In this document: piece after piece, positions 25,668-38,036 of the stretch
Layout of the letters: every line of letters begins with the position of its first letter
Numbering within the stretch: the first letter of the stretch is position 1
From: Lomentospora prolificans
Lineage: Eukaryota > Ascomycota > Sordariomycetes > Microascales > Microascaceae
DNA length: 64,000 nt
Direction of reading: 5' to 3'
Assembly (NCBI GenBank): GCA_029532625.1
Contig: JARFXM010000011.1
Coordinates: 4,043,501 to 4,107,500 of the forward strand
Program-made: the position numbers and the translations under genes
Notes under the pieces: model-generated
What the model saw: only the letters and a program-made list of their open reading frames with translations
What the model was told of the DNA's origin: nothing
Databases searched by the model: none

Positions 25668-28367
25668 ATGAGCGGTTTCCGTAGGCTGCTAGTGGCCTTT
25701 AGCGGTCGAGCCGAGGACCCATGTCAGAACCGGACGGACATGCCGCAGGCGGAAGGCGACCTCCAGCAGGAACATGACCATGGGAAACTAGGAAACGCAC
25801 TTGCCCATGAACAGCAACAGCAGCGTCACCAAATTCAAAACCAAAACCGGTCGCACCAGAGGTCATCGAATTCGCCTGGAACACCATCATCTGCCTCCAC
25901 CTTCAACTCCACCTTTACTTCTACTTCTACCGCCGTCCCCCTTGCCGCTTCGGGCCCCAGCATTCCCAACCCGTTCAATCCGACCGCAACTGGCAATAAT
26001 TCGCATAACTCGAATTATCGTGCATCTGCACAAGACGCCCATCTTTTTTCCTACGACAACATTTCTCCCACAACAACTGCGACTGACTTTGGCGCCCACA
26101 CCCAGTCCGCCGGACCCCTCCGACCTGATCCCACCAGCCAGTCGCCAGAGTCGCCTGAATCAGCAGCTATCGCGACCCCAGATTCCCCCTCTCCCCAACC
26201 CTCCACGCCCCCCGATAATTTTCCTGATCGTCGACACCACCGCGTCCTCTTGCCCGTTGCACCACCTTCTAAGCCTGTAGACATCGCCGTTTCGTCGCGA
26301 AACTCGTTACTCGCGGACGATCGAATTTACGGCAACGATTCCTGTGCCATCGACGACGACGACGACGTCAACCAAGACCATTGTCTCATGGTTGACATGA
26401 CCACCGGTCCGTTCCTTGACTCGGCCGCCGGCCGCGCTCGCAAAGACTCCTTTGTGAGCGCGGGCCCCAAGCCCATTTCTATGGCGAACCCAAACCGCGA
26501 CCAAGCTCGCCAACGTCGGGAGTCGCTTGCCGGGAGTTTAATGGGCAGGAGTTTTGGCGGCATGTCTGTCGGAAGCTTCGTTAGAGATGAGTACGTCCTG
26601 CCTCCGCTTCATCCTCTCAGGTCCTTTCTGTTTCTCTCCTCCACTGCCCCTGCACTTTGTCTTTCCTGTTCGCCCTATGTTCTCTAATTGCGGGCATCTT
26701 GGAATTGAACAACCCCTCGACTCCTTTTAAGCCTCACTTTTTTTATGAACAGTCCTGGTCATGTCTCCTCTGGGACCGCCTCCTGCCTCCTCTCTTTGTG
26801 GGATGATGGCGCCACTTCTCTCTGTCGCCATGTCTTTTCAACTTGGTCCCTTCTCTAACCACGTTCGTGTCACAGTATTCTAATGGCAGGCACTTCCCCC
26901 TTCGGCTACCAACAGTCGCCCTCATTCCAGTCATCCTCTTACCTTCCAAAGCTCGAGGCCAACTTCATGAGGGACTTTACCTGTTGCGGCAAGACTCTAC
27001 CTAATCTACACGACTTGCTTCAACATTATGAGGAGGCCCATGCTCAGGAACCAAACCATCCGTCTTCCAAGACGCCGAATCTTATGCAATATGGCCAGAT
27101 TCCTGGCTACGGAGCTCCTAATAATTTTGGCCAGCCTTCAGTGGCTTCCCCTCTTGGTGCATCGGGATCTCTTGCACAGCAGGGTCGCCAGCCTCTAAAC
27201 CTTGGCAGCACCATGTCCACGGCTGGAATCCAAATGTCCCCTCATGGCCTCTCGAATGTGACTACTCAGTCTTCACACCTCAACGACGAGATGGATACTG
27301 TAGGTGACATGGAAATGGATGATGCTGTGGGACCTCTCGAAATGGACGACAGCCAGCAGCGCATGCAACAGACACGGCAGCTTTTTGGCCAAGCTGGTCG
27401 ACCTCAGCTCAATATCAACGCCTCGGGCCTCACCCAGGGTCTACGAACCTCGCAACCTACAACTCCCGCTGCCGCCAGCTTTGGATTCCAGCATAACCCT
27501 ACAGTCTCCTCGGTTAATACGCCCACCCTCACGACCCAGCAAGGACTTCCTTCCAGGAGCAACACATCCTTCAATCAATCGCCGACCGTGGAGAGTGATG
27601 ATCTTGGCATGCAGCTAGGTGGCAATGTCAACCTCAACAGCACTGATTTTGGCCTGGGCAATGGATCGACCAACACTACATCTAATGACTCAGCCTTCTG
27701 CATCAATGACCCTGGCAAGCATCTTTTCAGCCCGAACGGTGCAGCGACAAATCACCAGAGGGCGCTGCAGCAGCAGCTCGCCAAGCTTGTTCTCGAGCAG
27801 AACCAGCCCTTGACGAACAAGGAGCTTATGGAAAGGTTCGGCCCCCTTCTGATGCAGCAGGAAGAGGCGAAACCCTTCCGATGCCCCGTCATCGGCTGTG
27901 AGAAAGCCTACAAGAACCAGAACGGCCTCAAGTAAGTTCCATTCGTTTGAATTTTATGGTGGCAAATGTGCTCTTTTTTTGAACTGTGCTGACGGATCCT
28001 CCAGATACCACAAGGCTCACGGACACGCCAACCAGCAGCTGCACGAGAACGAAGATGGTACCTTTTCCATCGTTGACCCCGACACGTGTGTTCCATATCC
28101 GGGAACTCTTGGTATGGAAAAGGAGAAGCCCTACTCTTGTGAGGTGTGCAATAAGCGATATAAGAACCTCAACGGCCTCAAATATGTGAGTCACCCTAGT
28201 GTAATATATTCTTCGCGTTGGCATTTGCTAACATGTGCATGTAGCACAAAAACCACTCTTTATACTGCAATCCTGAGCTCTCCTCACAACTCCTTGCTGC
28301 TCACCTTCAACAAATGCCTGAGTTGGCCGGTACTCTGCAATCCCCATCTCCTGCACCTCGCCAATGA
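25668..28367 (+). CDS. sfp1: C2H2 zinc-finger transcription factor, Sfp1-like
   Basis: Sfp1 controls ribosomal-protein and ribosome-biogenesis genes and couples growth to nutrients and TOR signalling in yeast. The model has four exons: 25668-26590, 26876-27931, 28005-28185 and 28245-28367, for 760 residues. Introns are 285, 73 and 59 bp. Splicing restores the family sequence SFVRDDILMAGTSPF across intron 1, and the LKYH of each C-terminal finger across introns 2 and 3. Residues 1-305 are Ser/Pro/Gln-rich. A first atypical finger lies at about 344-363 (TCCGKTLPNLHDLLQHYEEAH). The two classical paired fingers are at about 644-665 (FRCPVIGCEKAYKNQNGLKYH) and 705-726 (YSCEVCNKRYKNLNGLKYH). A methionine at 25740 is an alternative start. 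The functional parallel with yeast is inference from the finger pair. Confidence 0.9.
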
Positions 28368-30178
28368 TCCGTCGAACCATAGCTGATGGGTCAACGCTCG
28401 TGTTGATTCCAGGATCGAATGTCCATCTCCTTTCCTTGGATCCTTAAGGCCAGCCTATCGCGACTGGATTGATTGATATTTGGGTGAACTAACCCCCCGG
28501 TGGCGGCAGAGATTATCGTGGTATTGACTACTAGAGCGGTGCTGGCAGCGCCAACACTCATCATTGGAAGCATTACCCGGCGCATACCTTGTTTCGATTT
28601 CTTTTGTTTCCCCCTCCCCCAAAAGTTTGATTTTTATACCGTTTGATGATGACCACTCCCGAAGGCGGAAAGTTAGGGACCACTGTTCGACGTCGAGCAC
28701 AATCCTCTTAATACCTCTTTATACCCCCTCATAGACTGGATTTGGCACTGCCTTGCAGAGCAGAACACGGTTTCGTTGTTTCATTTTCCCTAGACCACTC
28801 TCCACACTCATGGCTGTACGGTTTTGGTACTCGTTTAGATCCTTTGATTGACTCTTTTCTTCTTCCTTTATTTTGTTGTTTTCTCCATATGTAGACCCTT
28901 GGCTCGCGAGGTGGGAAGAGGAGTAGTGGGTTGCCTGAGCACGGATGAGACGTCTTGACGAACTGAAAAAAGAAAAAGAAAAAAAAAGAAGAGAAAATCG
29001 GCACGACAATAGAACAACGCAACACACAGAGTTACGGCCTTTAGGAGCACTTTCGGTTTTCCTTTCGTTTAGGGTTGGTCTATCGACAGTTTTGGATTTT
29101 CACATGTACCATATTTATTCTACACAAGCGACCCTCAGTCTATATGTATGGAGAAAATATTGACGGCGCTTGTGCGCAATTGGCGACATCTGACTGACTA
29201 CTAGGTCACGGAACACTGGAGGTGACCATCGTGGAAACCCATGTCTTTTTTCGAGGGTGAGAGACGCAGGATTGATAATGCTTTTACCACGTTCCGAGTC
29301 AATGGATTATTGCATGGCGACTGGGTCTTAATGGTTTCCGTCTGATAAAAGGGAAACTCTTTGTTGCACTTCTAGGGGTTGCCATTCATCTCTCGCCCTT
29401 ACCTTTGCAAGCCTCAAGCTCGGCGACTAGCGCTAATACTATTTGCTATTAATATGTTTTTATAGGCTCTTTGGTTTCCTAAGGTCTAGGCGTGCTTAGT
29501 CTGTCGAGTTAGAGGGTCTCTAGGCGGTGCCTTTATCTATTAAGTGGTCTAATAGAGATGCGAATCCGATCTCATGGGTCTAATAGTCAAAGTTGAATTG
29601 ACGAGGCCTCCGATCTAGAGTCTCTAACGAAGTAAAAAGGAAAAGATATGGTACATTGGCTGTCGAGGACGTCCGACGTTGAAGCAAAAAGCCAAGAAAA
29701 TAAAGAAGTTAGAAGAGAGCCTGGAAACTCGTAACACATGCTCGATCAATCCTTCAATGCTAAAGATAGAAACAGACAGAACAGACACAAGAGGGAAAAT
29801 ATGTAGGGAAGACGCAGAGCAAGAGGAATATCCACCAAAAGCTTTCGCCGGCGCCGTTTTTTTTTTTTTTTTTTTTTTTTTTTCTTCTTTCTTTTCTTTC
29901 TTTTCTTCTTTTTTTTTTCTTTTGTCTTCGTAAGTTCATCAACGTACACATTTCGATAATTCATGACCTGTGGCTATGCGTGACTGCTCCTTGCTCCTAG
30001 AACGACGACCCAGAAAACTCGTACGGGTTACAGGCGAGGCGAAATAAAACCAGACATGAGCAAAGGGGAATACAGATGTATGGAAAATAAAAGAAAAAGA
30101 AAGCTGTGGCAACCGGGAAGAAAGGAACCGGGAAGAAAGGTGTTGGCGAAGTGAGCTGAAGGGTATCACCATGTCTTT
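28368..30178. other. Convergent intergenic region, SFP1-like to Ral2-like
   Basis: No gene is seen in this 1.8 kb. It should hold both 3' untranslated regions. It contains an A-rich patch near 28,965-28,990 and a long T/pyrimidine tract at 29857-29928. Short frames through these tracts are Lys- or Phe-rich artefacts. Confidence 0.6.
29857..29928. repeat. T27 run extending into a 70-bp pyrimidine tract
   Basis: Twenty-seven consecutive T are followed by about 45 more bases that are all T or C. On the minus strand it would be a purine tract 250 bp downstream of the Ral2-like stop. It could be a mirror-repeat/triplex-prone element or simple slippage. Confidence 0.9.
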
Positions 30179-32601
30179 TTAGTTCATTTCCATGCCATCA
30201 TCATCTTCCAACTCCGACTCCATTAGCTGGGTCTGTTGGCTACTCACACTCGCCTTACGAGCTCGCAGAGAGTTGGGGTCACCGTATCCAGCGCCTTTGA
30301 GCCCTTCGACGAACTCGAGCTCTTCACCACCTACCACACGGCCTTCCATGTCGACCTCTTGGGATAACTCTACAAGAGCCGCCCTTGGAAGACGAAGGAA
30401 CCCGGCTGTGCGGACGACGCGGCCCCAGTGAGTTAAACAAAATGACGCAGCCCTCTTACGCAACCACTCTTCGTTTGCCAGCCCGGCGCAGTACCAGATA
30501 ATACAAGCATGGTCGACGTCCAGTTCTTTCGATAGCCTATTGACGCAGAGTAAGCGGAGGTGAGGGATCGCATATATGTTAGACATTACGAGCAAGCCGG
30601 CAACGTCTGAGAGATTTGTCACGGCCCCGCTTTCCTCGTCGGTAGTACCATGGATGCTGTCAGTGTATAGATAAAGGAGGAACGCCTTTACAACGCTGTA
30701 AGGTTCGGGTATATGCATCTTCTTCGTCTGAAACTCGGCCATTTGGGAATTGTAGAGGCGTGCAAAATGAGGCCACCGGGCCTGAAGGATAAGTTTATGA
30801 ACGTATATCGGTTGAGAAGTCGGCGCATCTGGTGAAAGCCAGTTTTCGTCGGACGCATCTCCTCCATGAGCAAGGCTCGTCGCAAAGACGTCATGATCCT
30901 CAATCTCCCCCGACAACGCCGTGATGACAAAATCAGTGCCACTACCGCTTTCCGGGGGGTGGTTGAAAAGCTTAGCTAGGTCGGCGCCTAGACCACGGGA
31001 GGGCTGATCAACAACTCGCGCAACCGAGCGCCGAGTCTCACTTCTAGAGTCCGGCGTGGCATTGCTCCCCAAAAAGCCATAGCGGCAGAGGTCGATTTCC
31101 ATAATATCACTAGATTTCGCGTTAGACACGACTCGAAATCTGATCCGATGCCACCGACAACTTACCTTAAATATTCCTCATAGCCGTTAGGCCCAAGATC
31201 GTTAGGAGCTGGCTCTGTGGGGCATCCCAGTAACCATGCCTTGGTTCCCTCACCATTCATTGTGCAATAATGCCATCTATACCCCGTTTTAAAAACCTCT
31301 TGGCCTTCGGCAAGCTTTTGCCAACGCAAAGCGCCGAGATCTAGGGCAGAAAGGGAGCAGAGGTTGGAGGTGATAGTGGCAGCTGGAGTCTGGAAGTCAA
31401 GCAACGTGCCCGAGGAGTAGACATGGAAGTGATATCCCTGAACCTGAGACGGTACGTTTACGCCGGAGTTAAACTTCAGCGAAGATATAGCACCCGGCGC
31501 CATGGGGGAGTAAGACTGAAGCTGAAATGACGGCGGATTAACCTGTGCAGTCCGAGAGTTGGCGGCATAGCCAGAACTTCCCACGACAGACGATTGTGAG
31601 TAGGGCGTTCGTGGAGATCCGATAGCTCGGCTCGTACCCGAGTGTCTATCGAAAGTTCCGATTTGAGGGGATGACTCGAACGCTGGGTTCCCCTTCAGAT
31701 CGAGCCAGTAAAGCTCCCCTACTTTATCCATCTCTTGACTAAGCCCACCAAAGACCCAAACCCTCTCTCCCCAGATGTAAGCTGAGTGGTCAAACCGTGC
31801 AACGAATCTCCAGGAGCGAGACCAGGTAAATGTCTTCAGATCAAGGAAACATATATCGTCAAGGACATAGTTGTCCCGCCCGGTCATGCCGCCAATGACA
31901 AAAAGTCTGTCTTCATGTAGCACAGCCGCATGGCGCGCGCGACCTTTCGGAATATGGCCATAAACTTGTGGTTTGGTCCAGTGGGCGGTCTCGAGGTCGA
32001 AGATTATGAGATCGGAAAGGTAAGCACGATGTTCGTTCTCTCCGCCGAAAACGAGGAGTTTGTTACCCTGGTATAATGTCGCGGTGTGGCCTAGAGCCTC
32101 GAATTAGTACCAATTGATAAGAGAGTAACCGCTTTGTGAAGTTCCTCGGAAGCTCGACTTACCCATGCGTACACCAGGGATATCGCCGAAGTTAGGAACC
32201 AGACTCCATTGGTTGGTGGTAAGGTCCAGTCGTAGAACATGGTTGTAGACCTCGTCCGTATACTGATCGAAGCCTCCAAAGGCATAAATTTGATTGTTTC
32301 CGCAATGCGTTACCGAGGCATTAACAAGACATGCTGGGCGATTCCCCAGCGTCCGGGTCACTCGCGGTCTGTAACCGTCCGCAATGCCCAGCTTCTTCAG
32401 AGGCGAATTTGGCATGATGTAAGTATTGTTGGACGCTACAGAGCTGGGCGTGCCACTACTATTCGTTACCGTACTCGAAACAAGGACAAGCTCGTTGCCA
32501 CTAACAGAGCTAGAAGAACCAGGATGTGAACTATGGGAGGCAAGGGAGGATGCCCCGAAAAGGGACGCACTGGGCCCAGGGGTAGATGGGTCGTTGTCCA
32601 T
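30179..32601 (-). CDS. ral2: Kelch/BTB protein, Ral2-like Ras-pathway factor
   Basis: In fission yeast Ral2 acts upstream of Ras1 and is needed for mating and cell shape; the same domain order supports assignment to that family. Three exons, 32601-32163, 32090-31166 and 31109-30179, encode 764 residues, with introns of 72 and 56 bp. Joining them restores VRMGHTATLYQGN (a Kelch repeat) and EEYLSDIMEIDL. The N-terminal 100 residues are Ser-rich. Kelch repeats follow at about 100-330 (IYAFGGFDQ, LLVFGGENE, LFVIGGMTG, VWVFGGLSQ), then a low-complexity insert. The C-terminal part after about residue 500 has a BTB-type region (IYVHKLILQARWPHF, FLLYLYTDSIHG) and ends acidic (ELEDDDGMEMN). It shares an 874-bp divergent promoter region with CDC20. 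Function in this organism is inferred. Confidence 0.87.
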
Positions 32602-33475
32602 AGTACCTGCTAACGCCGCAGTCGAAATGGGACGCGCTATAGAACCATATTCCCGACGCCGTCACAGAAAGTTGGCGGTGGGAATTGGGGACGAAGAGAT
32701 GGAAGCGGGAAGGCAAGAAGACGAAAATTTAGGTGGAGTACAATCAAGGTCCGAAAAGCAAGTTCAACCCGCCATTTCAACATGATGGAGTGACCATGGA
32801 CATGCTGCTGGCGCAGAAGCATACAACCTGAGGGTCCAAGCATGGGAGGTTAGGACAGAGAGAGAAGGTGGCGTTTAAAGTTGCAGATGTTGTACGTAGT
32901 GTGATTGGTTGTATTCCGGGCTGTGGGTCGGGAGAGGCATGCGAAGCGAGCCCCCGAAGTTTAGCCATAATTGCACGTGAGAGGCGAATTTGGTTTCGAG
33001 GCAGGAGCCGGACCCTTGCAGGACGTTGCTGGGTTAGCGATAGTGGGGCACGAAAGTAAATAAAAGGAGCTGGTAAAACTGTTGAGAGCATGCCGTCTCT
33101 TCTTCCTTCGTCTATCAGAACACTTTACACTCCGCTTCCCTCCAGACATCCTCTTCATCCCGCTTCCCTAAGCTCCAAACTTTCCAGATCTTCCTTATTC
33201 AAAGCCTTTTCGAACCCGTTGCAAGTCCCTTAGATCTTTCCGCTGTTTATCGGCCGCTTGATCGCGCTCTCGACTTCGACGTCACCCTTCGTGAACACAC
33301 CTCTTCGAATTATCGAACAGGAACAACGACGACTGATACTAACCCAAAATTAACTTCCAGGAACCATTAACTTGAGTCTCTTGGAGCCCGTTCGATATAT
33401 CGGAGCTCTCAACCTCAACGAACCTACACAGCCCACCAGTCGGACTGCAGTGCAATACAGCCGCAAGCTATCAAG
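32602..33475. promoter_or_regulatory. Divergent promoter region, Ral2-like and CDC20
   Basis: This 874-bp gap separates two divergent start codons and must hold both promoters. The 330 bp before CDC20 are C/T-rich, as in a fungal leader. A CTAAC box followed by CAG near 33,340-33,360 could be the 3' end of a leader intron, but I cannot fix its donor. Confidence 0.5.
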
Positions 33476-35242
33476 ATGGCCACTGCAGCTGTTTCCACCC
33501 CTGTTAAGTCCCACACTGGGCTCTTTTCTACCCGCACCGCTGGCGGTCGCATGCCTCTCACCCCCTCCCCTCGGCAACGACCTTCCCCTGCGCCTGCCGG
33601 CCTTGATTCTTCTCCCTTCACTCCCGAGAAGCAATCCAAGTCTATCTATAATGGCAACCTCGCTTCTCACTTTGCCAGGTCTGCGACCCACCGGGACTCG
33701 CCCAAGTCCAACATTGCCAGGGGCGTTGCTACTCCTCGCAAGGCCCTTGAGCTCGGCGTGTCCGACTTCGCTTTGACTGGAACTGGTCTGGCGAAGACCC
33801 CCGCGAGTGCCAAGTCCAAGAAGGGAAGCCTTAGGCACAAGGCCAGCAAGACCACTTATACCTATGCCGCCGACCGATTCATCCCCAACCGTGGCGCAAG
33901 CTCTGCCATCGCCAACGTCGGTTCCAGCAAGCTCGACTTCAGTGAGACCAAGCGTTCCAAGAGCAACAGCAGCGATGGCTCTTCTGTCCTTGCCTCTGCC
34001 ACCGACGACGCCATCTCTGCCCTTGAGGGCCTCACTATCAATGATGAAGAGACCGCCAGCTATTCGCGTCCCTCTCCCAACACCGTTGCCTACCAAGATT
34101 CTCTGGCCAACGCGTGCGGCGTAAACCTCAACACCCGCATCCTCCAATTCAAGCCTGCACCCCCGGAGTCCTCCAAGCCTATTGATCTGCGTCAGCAGTA
34201 CAACCGTCCTCTCAAGCCCGCCAGCAGCTCTGCCCAGACGAGGCGACGCATTGCTACTGCTCCCGAGCGCGTCCTCGACGCCCCTGGCCTCATTGATGAC
34301 TACTATCTCAACCTCCTTGACTGGAGCTCCGGTAACCAGGTTGCCATCGGTCTTGAGCGCAACGTCTACGTTTGGTCCGCCGATGAAGGTAGCGTCAGCT
34401 GTCTCCTTGAGGCTAGCCCCGACACCTACATCAGCAGTGTTAAGTGGTCTGGTGACGGCGCTTACGTTGGCGTTGGCCTTGGTACTGGTGAGGTTCAGAT
34501 CTGGGACGTTGCGGAGGGTACGAAGGTCCGCAGCATGTTTGGCCATGACACTCGCGTGGGTGTTATGGGCTGGAACAAGCACCTCCTTTCCACCGGTGCC
34601 CGCAGCGGCCTCGTATTCAACCACGATGTCCGCATCGCCGAGCACAAGGTTGCCGAGCTCGTTTCTCACACCTCGGAGGTTTGCGGTCTTGAGTGGAGAT
34701 CTGACGGCGCACAGCTCGCTACTGGAGGCAACGACAACCTCGTCTCCATCTGGGATGCCCGCTCCCTCTCTGTTCCCAAGTTCACCAAGACGAACCACAA
34801 GGCTGCTGTCAAGGCCCTCGCGTGGTGCCCTTGGAACATGAACCTCCTCGCCACCGGTGGTGGCTCGTACGACCGCCACATCCATTTCTGGAACTCCACC
34901 TCTGGCGCCCGCGTCAACAGCATCGACACTGGCTCCCAGGTCACCAGCCTCCGCTGGAGCCCTCACTACAGGGAGATTGTCAGCTCCAGCGGCTTCCCCG
35001 ATAACTCGCTCAGCATCTGGAGCTACCCCACCTTGGTCCGCAACGTCGAGATTCCCGCTCACGAGAGCCGTGTTCTTCACAGCTGCCTCAGCCCCGACGG
35101 TCAGATGCTCGCCACTGCCGCTGCCGACGAGAGCTTGAAGTTCTGGAAGATCTTCGAGAAGAAGGCCGGTGCCATCTCCGCTTCTGGAGTTGGCGGTTCC
35201 AGCGGCAAGGCGGAGATGACCAAGCAGATGTCGATCCGATGA
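33476..35242 (+). CDS. CDC20: APC/C activator Cdc20 (Fizzy/Slp1 family)
   Basis: Cdc20 recruits substrates such as securin and cyclin B to the anaphase-promoting complex and is the target of the spindle checkpoint. The intronless frame encodes 588 residues. Visible elements are the APC/C-binding C-box DRFIPNR (133-139), a Mad2-interaction motif RILQFKP starting at residue 221, a seven-blade WD40 propeller from about 280 to 560 (for example VQIWDV, VSIWDAR, LSIWSY, LKFWKIF), and a C-terminal Ile-Arg tail at 587-588 that docks on the APC/C. The Mad2 motif and the order of features favour Cdc20 over Cdh1. Third codon positions are strongly C-rich, which also opens a long meaningless frame on the opposite strand. 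I saw no KEN box. Confidence 0.96.
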   Translation: MATAAVSTPVKSHTGLFSTRTAGGRMPLTPSPRQRPSPAPAGLDSSPFTPEKQSKSIYNGNLASHFARSATHRDSPKSNIARGVATPRKALELGVSDFALTGTGLAKTPASAKSKKGSLRHKASKTTYTYAADRFIPNRGASSAIANVGSSKLDFSETKRSKSNSSDGSSVLASATDDAISALEGLTINDEETASYSRPSPNTVAYQDSLANACGVNLNTRILQFKPAPPESSKPIDLRQQYNRPLKPASSSAQTRRRIATAPERVLDAPGLIDDYYLNLLDWSSGNQVAIGLERNVYVWSADEGSVSCLLEASPDTYISSVKWSGDGAYVGVGLGTGEVQIWDVAEGTKVRSMFGHDTRVGVMGWNKHLLSTGARSGLVFNHDVRIAEHKVAELVSHTSEVCGLEWRSDGAQLATGGNDNLVSIWDARSLSVPKFTKTNHKAAVKALAWCPWNMNLLATGGGSYDRHIHFWNSTSGARVNSIDTGSQVTSLRWSPHYREIVSSSGFPDNSLSIWSYPTLVRNVEIPAHESRVLHSCLSPDGQMLATAAADESLKFWKIFEKKAGAISASGVGGSSGKAEMTKQMSIR

Positions 35243-36390
35243 ACTCCCGCATCAAGCCATGATCAACAAGTCCGGTAGGTATATCTTTCATTCGGTAACG
35301 GACAACTGGGATACCGGTTAAGGGCGGCGGTCGGGTTTTGTTCTTCCAGCGAGGCGTTGGGGAGTTTCCCGGCAATAGTCCCCAGGGTGCAAACAGGACA
35401 GGGAACAATACGGTTTTGGTGTTTCCCCCAACTTACACCCAAAGGATCGGATTCCAGGCAAAGACGACATTCAGAATGGTTTGGTCATGTGTTTACGAGT
35501 ATGATACCAGGGCGAGAAGGCTCCAAGTGTTTGGTGTTTATTTTTTACAAGTATTGGCGATAAGATAGTTCAAGCCCAAACTGTGCGGGATTGATAAATG
35601 GCTGTCATGGTCGAATCTGTGAGCTGGTTCGTAAATTTATGTGTGGTAATCTGGCCTATCCTCCTCCGATTTCGAGGATGCGGAATCGATAATCGCAGTG
35701 GAGACGTCGCTACAGATTCGTCATCGCCCCCAGTGGAGTGGACAAGTCGCCGGCTAGCTGGCGGTGAGCTCCTGCAAGCACTCTAAGAACCTCCCTCGCT
35801 TTCGTCCATGCCAGACCTGGGGCTGGAGCGAGAGTTGGTATGGGATGACTAATCTGGGCTAGGCCCCAAGGTGATAGCCTTGTCGAAATCTAGCTGACCC
35901 AACGAACCCTCTCCGCTACATACTCGCAGGGCCAAAACTCCACCATACGCCATAGATTAGCGGATCGGAACGGCCACACCGGTTATCCCTGATACACCAA
36001 GATAATCTCCAACCTGAAGACGTCGCATACTTCATTTAGTGTGACTACGTCCTACGCAGCAGCGCAGGCAATAAATACTGCAGTTTGCGGCACACAGGGC
36101 TATTTCAAGCCCCTCGAGGTGTGGCTTGCCGGCGCTCTCTTGCCTCTCTCTCTTGACCACAGCAACGGATGATTCAAAACCACGATCGCACCTTCTGCAA
36201 CAGAACGAGGGCACAACCCGAAGATAGAATTTCCTGAGTGGAGATCCTCAGTTAGTTTGGGCCTTGAACCATTCTCTGCCTTCTTCACAACAACAGTCCC
36301 TTGACTGCGATCCTTCAACCGAAGAACAACCCGATATCCGCACCTCGACACCCAACTCTTTCGTCGACTCCGAGCGTGACCACCGGCACC
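35243..36390. other. Intergenic region between CDC20 and TOA1
   Basis: This 1.15 kb holds the CDC20 3' untranslated region and the TOA1 promoter. A donor-like GGTAGGTA about 30 bp after the CDC20 stop might belong to a 3'-leader intron. No further gene is seen. Confidence 0.55.
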
Positions 36391-38036
36391 ATGTCAAACG
36401 CAGTGGTTGGAAATGTTTACGACCAGATCATCAAGGATGTTATCGAGAGCTCTCGAGTTGACTTCGAGGAGGGCGGTGTTGACGAATCCGTTCTGGACGA
36501 GCTTCGTGAGGTATGTGCTGTCTCGTTAGTCTCCTTCTACGATGTGGCGGCATGCAGCGCAAACGTCTAGTTGCCGCTGCATCACCCTCCCAAAATTTCC
36601 TAAAGACGGAAATACCCTTTGCAATTGCAGATAGAGGTGAAAATGTCACGACGGTGCAGTTGGAATGCTAGATGCACTCCCGAGGCCGTCGCCGTTTCTG
36701 GCTGGGTCTGAGGGGCGAGGACCGCGGGAATTGGGGAGGACGATGGGGCCGAGGGGGCGAGCCAGCATTATTTGGGCCTTTTTAAGCACAATTCCCCTCA
36801 CTCTGACGCGCTTCCCCTCCCTCGCTTCCTGTTCCCACTTGTTCCGTGTCTGATTGGTTCGCTTATTATTCCCCTTGAGGAACACACACCTTCACTCGCA
36901 CCCACACTTTACTGTTTCCGAGTCGATTTCGAGTTGAGATGGTGGCCGAGAGCAAGGGATCTAACACAAAGAATCATTGATCGCATTCTCAGTATGCTGA
37001 CTTTTTTTTTTTCTCTTTTGCTCAATAGGGCTGGCAAAAGAAACTCTCGCAGCTAAGAGTCGCGGAATTCCCATGGGATCCCAAGCCTGACGCTACAGGT
37101 TTGCCTGCAAGCGGAGCCCCTGCTCCCGGAAATGCTGCTGCTGCCTTCGCCCAGCAGCAGCTGAGTCCTCAGTCTGGTGCCCAGGCCCTTCCACTCCCCG
37201 CCATGCCCGCCGCTCCCAATGGCCAACAACTCCCAGGAGACATCAAGCCTGAGCCCGAGATCAAGCAGGAGCCCGGTCTACATTCTAACGTGATGCCCCC
37301 CTCGTTTTCCACCGACCCTCGCACCGTCGCTGCTGCCCGTGCATCCGAAGCTCTCCAGAAGAGCTACGGAAATAGGGCCACCAGCTCCATTAATGCCATA
37401 CAAGCCGGCATGACGGCGCAGGCTCAAGGGCTCAACGGACACAACCCCAATCCTCAGGGCTACCAGCAAGGCCAGCAGAACCAACCCGGGCACCTTCACA
37501 TGCCCCAGACCGACGGTGCTGATGAGGTTCAAGCCGAGGGTGTGCTGATGGGCCGAAACTCCGCCGGTGAAATGATCGAGATGGGCCGTGTTGATATCGA
37601 CCAAATGCTCCATGAGAAGATCCTCGCCAAGGCCAAAACCATGGAAGGTGGCGGTTTCATGGTTCCTCTAGAGGAGGCGCTCAAGCACCCTTCCAAGGCT
37701 CGCCGCCAAAAGACAGAGGCTGTACCCCAGGTCGATGGCGGCGACGATGATGAGGGTGAAGATGCCATCAATTCGGATCTCGATGACAGTGATGATGACC
37801 GAGATGATTCAGAGGTCGACGATGAGGGTTTAAGCCACATCATGCTTTGCATGTACGACAAGGTACAGCGTGTCAGGAACAAGTGGTGAGTCGCTGGGCC
37901 GGAGATAACCTTCGTTGCGAAACTCGCCGGTCGTACTAATGATTTCAATAGGAAGTGCACACTCAAGGACGGTGTTCTCACTGTGAATGGCAAGGAGTAT
38001 GTGTTTCACAAAGCTACCGGCGAGTATGAGTGGTAA
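36391..38036 (+). CDS. TOA1: Transcription initiation factor IIA large subunit
   Basis: TFIIA stabilises TBP on promoters; this subunit is the alpha/beta chain. Three exons, 36391-36510, 37029-37885 and 37952-38036, encode 353 residues. The N-terminal four-helix-bundle part is MSNAVVGNVYDQIIKDVIES through LDELREGWQKKL; the last motif is made by splicing a 518-bp intron, long for a fungus. A Pro/Gln/Ala-rich linker follows, then the acidic stretch (DSDDDRDDSEVDDE) and the C-terminal beta-barrel motif HIMLCMYDKVQRVRNKWKC, again joined across an intron (66 bp), ending KDGVLTVNGKEYVFHKATGEYEW in family style. The gene lies 1.15 kb after CDC20 on the same strand, and a gene-poor region starts at its 3' end. 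Confidence 0.96.

Noticed and set aside
33350..35080. A 576-codon minus-strand open frame opposite CDC20
   Set aside because: It is the reverse shadow of a strongly codon-biased gene: C-rich third positions remove stops on the other strand. Its product is Val/Ala/Gly-rich, with no domain, while the plus strand has all Cdc20 motifs.
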